A stretch of DNA of 64,000 nucleotides from Stutzerimonas stutzeri. GTDB taxonomy: Bacteria > Pseudomonadota > Gammaproteobacteria > Pseudomonadales > Pseudomonadaceae. The stretch lies in the NCBI RefSeq assembly GCF_024448715.1, contig NZ_JAMOHZ010000001.1, forward strand, positions 186,001-250,000. Reading direction: 5' to 3'. The notes beneath the pieces were generated by a model. That model was given only the letters and a program-made list of their open reading frames with translations. It did no database searches and was not told the origin of the DNA. Position 1 is the stretch's first letter. Each line of letters begins with the position of its first letter. Positions 28,598 through 37,356 of this stretch are shown here, in pieces. A program made the translations under genes and the position numbers.

Positions 28598-29433
28598 CCG
28601 AAACCAGCATGACCCAGGCCAGCGAACAGACGATCAAGCCGTTCATTCAGGTCAACAACGTCTGGCAGGAATACGGCGATCAGGTGGTGCTGGAGCGCCT
28701 GAGCCTGACCGTCGCCGAAGGCGAATTCTGCACCCTGGTTGGTGCGTCCGGCTGCGGCAAATCCACATTCCTGCGCATGTTGCTTGGGCAGGAACGGCCC
28801 AGCCGCGGCGAGATTCTGCTGGACGACAGGCCCATCGCCAACGAACCGGATGCCAGTCGTGGCGTTGTATTCCAGCGCTACTCGGTCTTCCCTCACCTAT
28901 CGGTACTTAACAACGTTGCCCTCGGCCTGGAACTTCCCAAGGCCCCCGTGCTGGGCCGACTGTTCGGCCAAGGCAAGCGTGAAGCACGTGAACAGGCCGA
29001 AGTGGTCCTGCGCAAGGTCGGCCTGGCCCAATCGCTGGACAAGTACCCGGCGCAGCTATCCGGTGGCATGCAGCAGCGTCTGGCGATCGCTCAAGCGCTG
29101 ATCATGAAGCCTCGCGTGTTGTTGCTCGATGAGCCCTTCGGCGCGCTCGATCCCGGTATCCGCAAGGACATGCACGAGCTGCTGCTTCAGCTGTGGCGGG
29201 AAACCCGGCTGACCGTATTCATGGTCACCCATGACCTGTCCGAAGGTTTCACCCTCGGCACTCGCATCCTGGTATTCGACAAGATCCGCCTTGATCCCCA
29301 TGCGCCTGGCGCCTATGGCGCTCGCGTGACCTACGACATTCCACTGAACGCAGACCGTCGAGTTGCCCGCGCCGCCATTGGCGATCTATCGGCACAGCTC
29401 GGCCAAATGCATCCCGCCAATCAAGGAGCCTGA
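28594..29433 (+). CDS. ABC transporter ATPase, guanidine operon
   Basis: The protein has 279 residues and Walker A GASGCGKST, Q-loop VFQRYSVFPHL, signature LSGGMQQRLAIAQAL, Walker B VLLLDEPFGALD and switch TVFMVTHDLSEGF. It is of the nitrate/sulfonate/taurine import type and is coupled to the permease by a four-base overlap. A C-terminal extension of about 60 residues (DPHAPGAYGARVTYDIPLNA) follows the core. The system probably imports guanidine. Confidence 0.92.
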   Translation: MTETSMTQASEQTIKPFIQVNNVWQEYGDQVVLERLSLTVAEGEFCTLVGASGCGKSTFLRMLLGQERPSRGEILLDDRPIANEPDASRGVVFQRYSVFPHLSVLNNVALGLELPKAPVLGRLFGQGKREAREQAEVVLRKVGLAQSLDKYPAQLSGGMQQRLAIAQALIMKPRVLLLDEPFGALDPGIRKDMHELLLQLWRETRLTVFMVTHDLSEGFTLGTRILVFDKIRLDPHAPGAYGARVTYDIPLNADRRVARAAIGDLSAQLGQMHPANQGA

Positions 29434-29434
29434 C

Positions 29435-30163
29435 ATGAGCGCTTCACTTGCAATCCGCCCCACTCTGTATGAAGAAACACTTCCCGGCGGCGGGCATACC
29501 TCCTTCGTGCTCAAGCGCGGACAATTGCTGCGCCTGACCGACATCGAAGGCGGTGCCAACGTCAGCCTGTTGATGTTCAACGCCGCTGAAAAAAGCGAGC
29601 GGCTGAATTTGCCTGACACCCTTAAAGGCCAACACACCGCCAAACTCACCACCGGCCACTGCCTGTATTCAGACATGGGCCGAGTGCTGGCTTGCATAAC
29701 AGCCGATACCTGCGGCTGGCACGACAGCTTTGGTGGCGTGCTCAAGGCCGATGAAGTAGCCGAGAAGTATGGCCAGGGCCGCTACCAGGAGCTGCGAAAC
29801 GGCTTTTTTCGCAACGGTGCGGACAACCTTCTGGTGGAGATGGGCAAATGGAATCTCAACCTGCAGGATCTGCTCATGACCCTGAACCTGTTCAGCAAGG
29901 TCACTGTGGATGCGGACGGCGGCTTCGCTTTTCAGCCCGACAATTCAAAAGCGGGTGACTACGTCGAACTTTACGCCCCCATGGATGCGCTGGTGGTGCT
30001 CACGGCCCTGCAACACCCCATGGACCCATCCCCCGAATACGCGCCAAAGCCTGTTCAACTGAGCTGGCACCGAGTCGACAGTGACGGTATCAGCGTGCTC
30101 TGCCGAACCTCGCGCCCCGAAAACGGCCGCGCCTTTCATAACACCGAACGGCTCTACATCTGA
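29435..30163 (+). CDS. Carboxyguanidine deiminase subunit (urea-amidolyase-associated protein 1)
   Basis: The ATG at 29435 follows AAGGAGCC one base after the ATPase stop and gives 242 residues; the frame opens earlier. It belongs to the DUF1989 family. The motif ITADTCGWHDSFGG (Cys and His-Asp, probable zinc ligands) is shared with the next gene product. In Pseudomonas the two related proteins form the heteromeric carboxyguanidine deiminase CgdAB, which turns carboxyguanidine into allophanate plus ammonia. Which subunit is A or B I leave open. Confidence 0.88.
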   Translation: MSASLAIRPTLYEETLPGGGHTSFVLKRGQLLRLTDIEGGANVSLLMFNAAEKSERLNLPDTLKGQHTAKLTTGHCLYSDMGRVLACITADTCGWHDSFGGVLKADEVAEKYGQGRYQELRNGFFRNGADNLLVEMGKWNLNLQDLLMTLNLFSKVTVDADGGFAFQPDNSKAGDYVELYAPMDALVVLTALQHPMDPSPEYAPKPVQLSWHRVDSDGISVLCRTSRPENGRAFHNTERLYI

Positions 30164-30175
30164 GGAGGCGCCGCC

Positions 30176-30811
30176 ATGACCATTCACGAGAGCAACCTTC
30201 ACCCAGAAACCGCCGTGTTCCGCCATGTAATCCCTGCGGGCGAGCCTTACCTGTTCGAAGTAAAAGCGGGCCAGTCCTTGCGACTGCTGGACCTTGAAGG
30301 CAACCAGGCTATCGACACCCTGTTCTTCAGTGCGCAAAACCCACGTGAGCGTTTCGACCCGCAGCGCACGCTGCGTAAGCAGAACAAGGTCTACCTAACC
30401 GCCGGCACGGTGCTGTATTCAAACCTGGGCAATCCGCTGCTGACGATTACTGCAGACACCTGCGGTCGCCATGACACGCTTGGCGGCGCCTGTGCCCAGG
30501 AGAGCAACGTGGTCCGCTACGCACTGGACAAGCGCTACATGCACAGCTGCCGTGACAACTTCCTGCGTGCCAGCTTGCACGACGGGCGCCTCGAGAAGCG
30601 CGACATCGGTGCGAACATCAACTTCTTCATGAACGTGCCCGTCACGGTCGATGGCGGCCTTACCTTCGAGGATGGCATTTCAGCGCCAGGCAAGTACGTG
30701 GAGCTGAGAGCCGAGATGGACGTGATCGTCCTGATCTCCAATTGCCCCCAGCTGAATAACCCGTGCAATGGATGGAACCCCACGCCGGCCGAGGTGCTGG
30801 TATGGGACTGA
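30176..30811 (+). CDS. Carboxyguanidine deiminase subunit (urea-amidolyase-associated protein 2)
   Basis: This 211-residue paralogue of the preceding protein (same DUF1989 family) has ITADTCGRHDTLGGAC as its metal-site motif and a matching C-terminal GKYVELRAEMDVIVLIS. GAGGAGG precedes the start, 12 bases after the upstream stop. Together the two would convert the product of the carboxylase to allophanate, linking guanidine carboxylation to allophanate hydrolysis in this operon. Confidence 0.88.
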   Translation: MTIHESNLHPETAVFRHVIPAGEPYLFEVKAGQSLRLLDLEGNQAIDTLFFSAQNPRERFDPQRTLRKQNKVYLTAGTVLYSNLGNPLLTITADTCGRHDTLGGACAQESNVVRYALDKRYMHSCRDNFLRASLHDGRLEKRDIGANINFFMNVPVTVDGGLTFEDGISAPGKYVELRAEMDVIVLISNCPQLNNPCNGWNPTPAEVLVWD

Positions 30812-31048
30812 AAAACAGGCAACCGGCGAGCCTTAAGCCGCAAGTGATTCGACGCTGGCTCTTCACCTTATGTCAGAGCCGCTCGGGCCAGTGCTTGAAG
30901 CCCTCCCCCGTCTATAAGTCGGATTCGCCTCGCGAGATCGACTGACGGCCGCTTGAAACCGGCTAATGAAACTGCTTTTCCGCCATGGACGACCGTGGTG
31001 AAGACCCAATAGCGGCGGGACGGCCCGCCACCTTCGGGAACTCCTCGA

Positions 31049-34000
31049 ATGTTCGACAAACTCCTGATCGCCAACCGCGGGGCCATTGCCTGCCGCATCC
31101 AGCGCACCTTGAAGGCGCTCGACTGCAAGGGGGTGGCCGTCTACTCCGAGGCCGACGCCGCCAGCCTGCATATTCAGCAGGCCGATGAGGCATACAGCCT
31201 GGGTGACGGCGCCGCATCGAGCACCTATCTCGTGGTCGAGAAGATCCTTGGCATCGCGCAGGAAACCGGCGCGAACGCCATCCACCCCGGCTACGGCTTT
31301 CTTTCTGAAAACGCCGCTTTTGCCGAAGCCTGTGAAGCCGCTGGCATTGCCTTCGTCGGCCCGACCCCGGAACAACTGCAGGTGTTTGGCCTCAAGCACA
31401 CCGCCAGGGCGCTGGCCGAGCAGCATGGCGTGCCGATGCTGGAGGGCACCCAGCTGTTGGAAAACCTCGACGCCGCTCTGAAAGCTGGCGAACAGGTCGG
31501 CTACCCGGTGATGCTCAAGAGCACTGCCGGTGGCGGCGGCATCGGCATGCGAGTCTGCCGCTCGGCGGCCGAGCTGTCGGACGCCTTCGAGGCGGTCAAG
31601 CGCCTGGGGCAGAATAATTTCAGCAACGCTGGCGTGTTCATCGAGAAATACATCCAGCGCGCCCGCCACCTGGAAGTACAGGTATTCGGCGATGGCGCCG
31701 GCGAGGTGATTGCTCTCGGCGTGCGCGACTGCTCAGTGCAGCGGCGCAACCAGAAGGTTCTGGAGGAAACCCCGGCGCCGAATCTGCCGGCCGGCATGGC
31801 CGAGCAGCTCTGCGAGGCGGCGATCCGGCTGGCTAAAGCCGTCAACTACCGCAGCGCCGGCACCATCGAATTCGTCTACGACAGCGAGGCCGAGCGCTTC
31901 TACTTCCTCGAAGTGAACACCCGCCTGCAGGTCGAGCACGGCGTTACCGAACAGGTCTGGGGCGTCGACCTGGTGCGCTGGATGATCGAGCTGGCAGCCG
32001 GCGAGCTGCCGCCACTGGCCGAGCTGGCGAAAACCCTAAAGCCCAGCGGTCATTCGATCCAGGCGCGCCTGTATGCCGAGGACCCGGGCCGCGACTTCCA
32101 ACCCAGCCCCGGGCTGCTGACCGCCGTCGACTTCCCCGAGGCCGACGGCCGGGCCCTGCGCATCGACACCTGGGTCGAGGCCGGCTGTGAGATCCCGCCC
32201 TACTTCGACCCGATGATCGCCAAGCTCATCACCTGGGCACCGGACCGTGACGCCGCCCGCGCCGCGCTCGAACAGGCGCTGGCCGACAGCCTGCTCTACG
32301 GCGTAGAAACCAACCGCGACTACCTGCGGCAAATCCTCGCCTACGCGCCCTTCGCCGAGGGCTCGCCCTGGACCCGCTGCCTGGAAGGCCTGACCTACCG
32401 AGCCACCACCTTTGAAGTGATCACCGCCGGCACCCAGACCACGGTTCAGGACTTTCCCGGGCGCCAGGGCTACTGGTCGGTGGGCGTGCCGCCGTCCGGC
32501 CCGATGGACAACCGTGCCCTGCGCCTGGGCAACGCCCTGCTCGGCAACGCTACAGACGCTGCCGGGCTGGAAATCACCATGAGCGGGCCGCTGCTGCGCT
32601 TCAACACCGATGCGGTGGTAGCGGTGACCGGTGCCGAGATCCCGTTGAAGCTGGACGACGTCGAGCAGCCCATGTGCACCGCCCTCTTCGTCCCGGCCGG
32701 CAGCATCCTGGCCATCGGCACCATTGCCGGAGCCGGTGCACGCAGCTACCTCTGCGTGCGCGGCGGCCTGCAGGTGCCCGAGTATCTGGGCAGCAGAAGC
32801 ACCTTTACCCTCGGCCAGTTCGGCGGCCATGCAGGCCGCGCCCTGCGCGCCGGCGACGTGCTGCACCTGGCTCCGCTCGCCGACACTGCCGTCGGCGCCA
32901 GCCTGCCGCCCGAGCAGTGCAGCAACCTGCCAGCGATCCGCGAGATCCGCGTGATCTACGGCCCGCATGGCGCGCCGGAATACTTCACCGAAGGCTACAT
33001 CGAGACCTTCTTCGCCACAGATTGGGAAGTGCACTTCAACTCCAGCCGCACCGGCGTGCGTCTGATCGGGCCCAAGCCCGAGTGGGTGCGCGAGAGCGGC
33101 GGCGAAGCCGGCCTGCATCCGTCGAACATCCACGACAATCCCTACGCTATCGGCGCGGTGGACTTCACTGGGGACATGCCGGTGATCCTCGGCCCGGACG
33201 GCCCGAGCCTGGGCGGCTTCGTCTGCCCAGTGACCATCATCGAGGCGGATCTGTGGCAACTCGGCCAGCTCAAGGCCGGCGACAAGGTGCGCTTCGTGCC
33301 CGTGGACGTGGCGTCCGCGCGGGTGCTGGCCAAGGCGCTGGATGAGGAATGCACCCGCTTTTGTAGGAGCGAGCTTGCTCGCGAAGGCTTCACCTCCGAG
33401 GTCGACCGGTTCGCGAGCGAGCTCGCTCCTATGATGACGGCAAGGGCTTCGGCCCTCACCTCCCCCATCGTCCTCAACCTCGGACAGGCCGACACCCGCC
33501 TGATGGCGCGCCTCTCCGGCGACACCCACCTGCTGCTGGAGATCGGCCAGCCGGAGCTGGATCTGGTACTGCGCTTCCGCGGTCATGCGCTGATGCAGGC
33601 GCTGGAGGCGGAGAGCCTGGATGGTGTGATCGACCTTACCCCCGGCATCCGCTCGCTGCAGGTCCACTACCAGCCAGAAACCCTGCCGCTGAACACGCTA
33701 CTCGACACCGTAGCCGGCCTCTGGGACGCCGTATGCTCGGCGCAGGATCTGAAGGTCCCCTCGCGCATCGTCCACCTGCCGCTGTCCTGGGACGACCCGG
33801 CCTGCCAGTTGGCGATCGAGAAGTACATGACCACAGTGCGCAAGGACGCACCCTGGTGCCCGAGCAACCTGGAGTTCATCCGCCGCATCAACGACCTGCC
33901 CAATCTCGACGCGGTCTATCGCACTGTGTTCGAAGCCAGCTACCTGGTGATGGGCCTGGGTGATGTCTATCTCGGCGCGCCGGTGGCCACCCCGCTGGAC

Positions 34001-34708
34001 CCGCGCCACCGCCTGGTCACCACCAAGTACAACCCGGCACGCACCTGGACCGCGGAGAATTCCGTGGGCATCGGCGGCGCCTACATGTGCGTTTACGGCA
34101 TGGAAGGCCCGGGCGGCTACCAGTTCGTCGGCCGCACCCTGCAGATGTGGAACCGCTACCGTGCCGTCGAGGCATTCGGCGGCCAGCCGTGGCTGCTGCG
34201 CTTCTTCGACCAGATCCGCTTCTACCCGGTCTCGGCCGAAGAGCTGGTGAGGATTCGCCGCGATTTCCCCCTGGGTCGCTACCCATTGAAGATCGAGGAA
34301 ACCGAGCTTCGCCTCTCCGACTATCAGGACTTCCTGGCGAAGGAAGCCGCGGGCATAGAAGCCTTCCGCACCCAGCAGCGCGCGGCTTTCGATGCCGAAC
34401 GTCAACGCTGGATCGCGTCCGGTCAGGCCCACTTCGAGAGTGAGGAAGTCGCCCCCGACCCCGGTGAAAACGCTCCACTGGGTGCCGGCGAGCACGGCGT
34501 GGAAAGCCACATAGCGGGCAACCTCTGGCAGGTTCAGGTCGAGCCGGGCGCGACGGTCGAGGCCGGCGACGTGCTGGTCATTCTCGAGTCGATGAAGATG
34601 GAGATCCCGCTTATTGCGCCCGTCGGCGGAGTGGTGAAAGAGGTCCGCGTGCAGCCCGGCTCCCCCGTGCGCGCCGGCCAGCGCGTGGTAGTGATCGAGG
34701 AGGCCTGA
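31049..34708 (+). CDS. Biotin-dependent guanidine/urea carboxylase
   Basis: The protein has 1219 residues. Residues 1-450 are a biotin carboxylase (MFDKLLIANRGAIACRIQRT, KSTAGGGGIGM ATP-grasp loop, FLEVNTRLQVEHGVTE). Then come a KipA/AHS2-type half (TTVQDFPGRQGYWSVGVPPS), a KipI/AHS1-type half (PLSWDDPACQLAIEKYM) and a C-terminal biotinyl domain with Lys1183 in ESMKMEI. Urea carboxylase and guanidine carboxylase share this layout. The deiminase genes and guanidine riboswitch in the same operon favour guanidine. Residues about 772-795 are encoded by an in-frame REP element (RSELAREGF...RFASELAP) in the linker between the AHS2 and AHS1 halves. GC and third-position C are higher than in neighbouring genes. 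Confidence 0.93.
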   Translation: MFDKLLIANRGAIACRIQRTLKALDCKGVAVYSEADAASLHIQQADEAYSLGDGAASSTYLVVEKILGIAQETGANAIHPGYGFLSENAAFAEACEAAGIAFVGPTPEQLQVFGLKHTARALAEQHGVPMLEGTQLLENLDAALKAGEQVGYPVMLKSTAGGGGIGMRVCRSAAELSDAFEAVKRLGQNNFSNAGVFIEKYIQRARHLEVQVFGDGAGEVIALGVRDCSVQRRNQKVLEETPAPNLPAGMAEQLCEAAIRLAKAVNYRSAGTIEFVYDSEAERFYFLEVNTRLQVEHGVTEQVWGVDLVRWMIELAAGELPPLAELAKTLKPSGHSIQARLYAEDPGRDFQPSPGLLTAVDFPEADGRALRIDTWVEAGCEIPPYFDPMIAKLITWAPDRDAARAALEQALADSLLYGVETNRDYLRQILAYAPFAEGSPWTRCLEGLTYRATTFEVITAGTQTTVQDFPGRQGYWSVGVPPSGPMDNRALRLGNALLGNATDAAGLEITMSGPLLRFNTDAVVAVTGAEIPLKLDDVEQPMCTALFVPAGSILAIGTIAGAGARSYLCVRGGLQVPEYLGSRSTFTLGQFGGHAGRALRAGDVLHLAPLADTAVGASLPPEQCSNLPAIREIRVIYGPHGAPEYFTEGYIETFFATDWEVHFNSSRTGVRLIGPKPEWVRESGGEAGLHPSNIHDNPYAIGAVDFTGDMPVILGPDGPSLGGFVCPVTIIEADLWQLGQLKAGDKVRFVPVDVASARVLAKALDEECTRFCRSELAREGFTSEVDRFASELAPMMTARASALTSPIVLNLGQADTRLMARLSGDTHLLLEIGQPELDLVLRFRGHALMQALEAESLDGVIDLTPGIRSLQVHYQPETLPLNTLLDTVAGLWDAVCSAQDLKVPSRIVHLPLSWDDPACQLAIEKYMTTVRKDAPWCPSNLEFIRRINDLPNLDAVYRTVFEASYLVMGLGDVYLGAPVATPLDPRHRLVTTKYNPARTWTAENSVGIGGAYMCVYGMEGPGGYQFVGRTLQMWNRYRAVEAFGGQPWLLRFFDQIRFYPVSAEELVRIRRDFPLGRYPLKIEETELRLSDYQDFLAKEAAGIEAFRTQQRAAFDAERQRWIASGQAHFESEEVAPDPGENAPLGAGEHGVESHIAGNLWQVQVEPGATVEAGDVLVILESMKMEIPLIAPVGGVVKEVRVQPGSPVRAGQRVVVIEEA
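33363..33432. repeat. REP element pair inside the carboxylase coding sequence
   Basis: An inverted pair (33363-33385 and 33410-33432) of the REP sequence also found at 7144-7205 lies in frame within the carboxylase gene. The frame stays open across it, adding about 24 residues that are characteristic REP translations (RSELAREGF and RFASELAP). Confidence 0.9.
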
Positions 34709-34719
34709 CGCCGAACAAC

Positions 34720-34815
34720 CGTAGGGTGGATCACGCTTCACCGATCCACCAACCGGCCCGCAGGGCCGGCCCGAACATCAACGGTGGAAAAGGCTGCGCC
34801 GTTTTCCACCCTACG
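34720..34815. repeat. Short inverted-repeat element between carboxylase and allophanate hydrolase
   Basis: The 11-base ends CGTAGGGTGGA (34720-34730) and TCCACCCTACG (34805-34815) are perfect inverted repeats of a 96-base element. Internal hairpins are also present (CCGGCCCGCAGGGCCGG; GGAAAAGG/GTTTTCC). It has no coding capacity and looks like a REP or MITE-like mobile repeat. It ends just before the ribosome site of the next gene. Confidence 0.75.
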
Positions 34816-34827
34816 AAGGACACGAGC

Positions 34828-36630
34828 ATGAACGACACATTCGACTTGCGCCTCGACACCCTGCGCGCCGCCTATGCCGCCGGTGAAACCACCCCGCGCC
34901 GGCTGATCGCTGGACTGCGCGACAAGGCCGCTGCCCTCAATCCCGAATTCAAGCTGTTCATCCACCTGCTGACGACGGAAGAGCTGGAACCCTACCTCGC
35001 CGCGCTGGATGGCAAGTCGCCCGCCGAGCTGCCGCTCTACGGCATCCCCTTCGCGATCAAGGACAACATCGACCTGGCGGGCATCCCCACCACCGCCGCC
35101 TGCCCGGCCTTCGCCTACACCCCGGACGCCAGCGCCACCCTCGTCGAGCAACTGATCGCCCTTGGCGCCGTGCCGCTGGGCAAGTGCAACCTCGACCAGT
35201 TCGCCACCGGCCTCAACGGCACCCGCTCGCCCTACGGCGAATGCCGCAACAGCCTACACCCGGACTACCCCTCCGGCGGCTCCAGCGCCGGCTCCTCGCT
35301 GGCCGTGGCGCTGGGCGTTGCGACCTTTGCCCTGGGCACCGACACCGCCGGTTCCGGCCGTGTGCCGGCGGCGCTGAACAACTTGGTGGGCCTCAAGGCC
35401 AGCAAAGGGCTGATCTCCACCGCCGGCGTGGTGCCGGCCTGCCGCACGCTCGATTGCGTCACCTACTTCACCGCCACCGCCGCCGAGGCCAGCCAATTGC
35501 TGGCACTGACCGCCCGGCTCGACCCGCGCGACGAGTACAGCCGCGCCAATCCGTCGTGGAACGACGGCTCGGCTTTCGGCGAAGTGGCGAGTTTTCGCTT
35601 CGGCGTGCCGAAGGGCCTGGAATTTCTCGGCTGCCCGGAAAGCCCCGCGCTGTTCGCCGCCACCGTCGAGCACCTTAAAGCCGTCGGCGGCGAGCCGGTG
35701 GAAATCGACTTCGGGCCCTTCCTCGAAGCCGCTCGCCTGCTCTACGAAGGCCCTTGGGTCGCCGAGCGCTACAGCGTCGCTGGCGAGCTGATCGAGCGGC
35801 AGCCCCACGCCGTGCTGCCGGTGATCCGCGCCGTGCTGGAGAAGGCGCCCGGCACCACCGCCGTGCAACTGTTCCGCGCCCAATATCGCCTGCAGCAACT
35901 TAAGGCGATCTGCGACCGGGTCATGGCCGAAGTCGATTGCGTGCTGACCCCGGCCTACCCGCGGCCAGTGACGCTGGACGAGCTGCACGCCGAGCCGGTC
36001 AAGCGCAACTCGGACCTGGGCTATTACACCAACTTCATGAACATGCTGGACTACGCGGCCGTTGCGGTGCCGGCAGGCATAATGCAGAACGGATTGCCGT
36101 GGGGCATCACCCTGTTTGGCCGCGTCTTTACCGACCAATACCTGCTGAGCCTGGCCGATGCACTGCAGCGCCACACCGGCATCACGCTCATCGGCGGGCA
36201 GTCGATCACTTCGCCCGCGCCACAGAGTCCGGCTCGTAACGACCGAGCTCGCGTGGTTGTCTGTGGCGCTCACCTCGACGGCTTGCCGTTGAATTGGCAA
36301 CTGAAGCAACGCGGCGGCCGGCTGTTAGAAGTCACTCAAAGCTCGCCGGACTACAAGCTCTATGCGCTCGCCGGAGGCCCTCCGTTCCGCCCGGGCATGG
36401 TCCGTGTGAACGAAGGCGGCGTGGCGATCGGAGTAGAGGTTTGGGACATGCCGAGCAGTGAGCTCGGCTCGTTCCTGACTGGCATTCCCGCCCCGCTCGG
36501 CCTGGGCAAGGTACAGCTTGCCGATGGCCGCTGGGAAACTGGCTTCATCTGTGAACCATACGGCCTGCAAGATGCACGCGACATCAGCGAACTGGGCGGC
36601 TGGCGGGCTTACATGAAGAGTCGCTCCTGA
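34828..36630 (+). CDS. atzF: Allophanate hydrolase
   Basis: The ATG at 34828 follows CGAAGGACA and gives 600 residues; the frame opens at 34726 inside the repeat element. The amidase-signature domain has the catalytic Lys78 (FAIKDNID) and the Ser-rich site GGSSAGSSLAVALG and GTDTAGSGRVPAAL. The C-terminal domain of about 120 residues (VVCGAHLDGLPLNWQLKQRG to DISELGGWRAY) is the usual allophanate-hydrolase C-terminal fold that decarboxylates the intermediate. It hydrolyses allophanate to two ammonia and two CO2, the last step of guanidine breakdown here. Confidence 0.94.
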   Translation: MNDTFDLRLDTLRAAYAAGETTPRRLIAGLRDKAAALNPEFKLFIHLLTTEELEPYLAALDGKSPAELPLYGIPFAIKDNIDLAGIPTTAACPAFAYTPDASATLVEQLIALGAVPLGKCNLDQFATGLNGTRSPYGECRNSLHPDYPSGGSSAGSSLAVALGVATFALGTDTAGSGRVPAALNNLVGLKASKGLISTAGVVPACRTLDCVTYFTATAAEASQLLALTARLDPRDEYSRANPSWNDGSAFGEVASFRFGVPKGLEFLGCPESPALFAATVEHLKAVGGEPVEIDFGPFLEAARLLYEGPWVAERYSVAGELIERQPHAVLPVIRAVLEKAPGTTAVQLFRAQYRLQQLKAICDRVMAEVDCVLTPAYPRPVTLDELHAEPVKRNSDLGYYTNFMNMLDYAAVAVPAGIMQNGLPWGITLFGRVFTDQYLLSLADALQRHTGITLIGGQSITSPAPQSPARNDRARVVVCGAHLDGLPLNWQLKQRGGRLLEVTQSSPDYKLYALAGGPPFRPGMVRVNEGGVAIGVEVWDMPSSELGSFLTGIPAPLGLGKVQLADGRWETGFICEPYGLQDARDISELGGWRAYMKSRS

Positions 36631-37211
36631 CAGTCTGGTTGCAGGTCGTGCTTGCTTGCGAAGCCATCCCCAGAGTTTCGCCAGCAGGTCACGGCCTACG
36701 AGGCCGTACACCAGAACACCCTTCCCGCCCCGTACGGCTTTCACGCTGATCTGCGCCGGCTCGACGAGCTGTCCAACAAGCCTATCGTGGACTATCCGCC
36801 GACGGCGCAGCGCTCCATCGCAAACAGCCTAGAACGGCTGAGTGTCGACCGTATCCACATGTATTCATCCGCAATGTGTCTGGCCAATGGACCGCCATGA
36901 GCTGAGTAGCCATGCTGGCGCCGATGCCAGGGACTGCATGATTCGCGGAGCGGGTCGTGGCGTTACCCTCCTCGAACCTCTTATTCGCGCCGTTTACTTC
37001 AATCGCTAGCACCATTGCGGCGCACTGCTCACCATTTGAGCGCAGACAGCCCACAGATTTCATAACCAGTCATCATACCTTAGTTCGCAAGTTATTGAAC
37101 GTAAAAGCATTTAGGTCGCTGCTGAAAGTGGCACGCAATCTGCTCAGGCCATAGTGAACGGGATGAGTCGCCACAGCACTCATGACGCTCGGCACACAGG
37201 AGCAACACCAA
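36631..37211. other. Gap before the second riboswitch, with a possible gene relic
   Basis: About 580 bases without a convincing gene. A short open frame (36652-36900) contains SIANSLERLSVDRIHMYSS, which resembles the S-L-x-R-L-x-x-D-x-I-D-x-Y region of aldo/keto reductases and could be a decayed relic. The right half should hold the promoter for the second guanidine-riboswitch operon. Confidence 0.35.
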
Positions 37212-37313
37212 GGCGAACTAGGGTTCCGGCTCATGCGAATGGGCGGCTGGTCCGAGAGTTTTCCGGTCCTAAGGATAGGACTACACGGCGGGATAAAAGC
37301 CCGGGAGGACGCG
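37212..37313 (+). ncRNA. Guanidine-I (ykkC) riboswitch aptamer 2
   Basis: The same three conserved blocks as aptamer 1 occur at 37218-37232 (CTAGGGTTCCGGCTC), 37247-37258 (CTGGTCCGAGAG) and 37283-37302 (ACACGGCGGGATAAAAGCCC), with a different variable arm (GTCCTAAGGATAGGAC). Bases 37302-37324 could form an alternative hairpin (CGGGA with TCCCG plus GAC with GTC) that includes the 3' end of the aptamer; no T-run follows. The binding-protein ATG is 44 bases on. It controls the operon at 37357-46563. Confidence 0.95.
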
Positions 37314-37356
37314 ATGTCATCCCGTGCCGGTTCTTCCACTGTGTAGGAATTTCACC

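Noticed and set aside
32036-33667. Long minus-strand open frame (543 codons) opposite the carboxylase
   Set aside because: It mirrors a GC-rich plus-strand gene with strong domain evidence; its translation is low-complexity and matches no family. Such antisense frames are expected in high-GC DNA.
33698-34741. Minus-strand open frame of 347 codons near the carboxylase end
   Set aside because: It is the shadow of the AHS1 and biotinyl coding region and carries no recognisable motif.
36652-36900. Short plus-strand frame with an aldo/keto-reductase-like segment
   Set aside because: Only one weak motif (SLERLSVDRIHMY) is seen and the rest does not fit; a relic is possible but not supported enough for a gene call.
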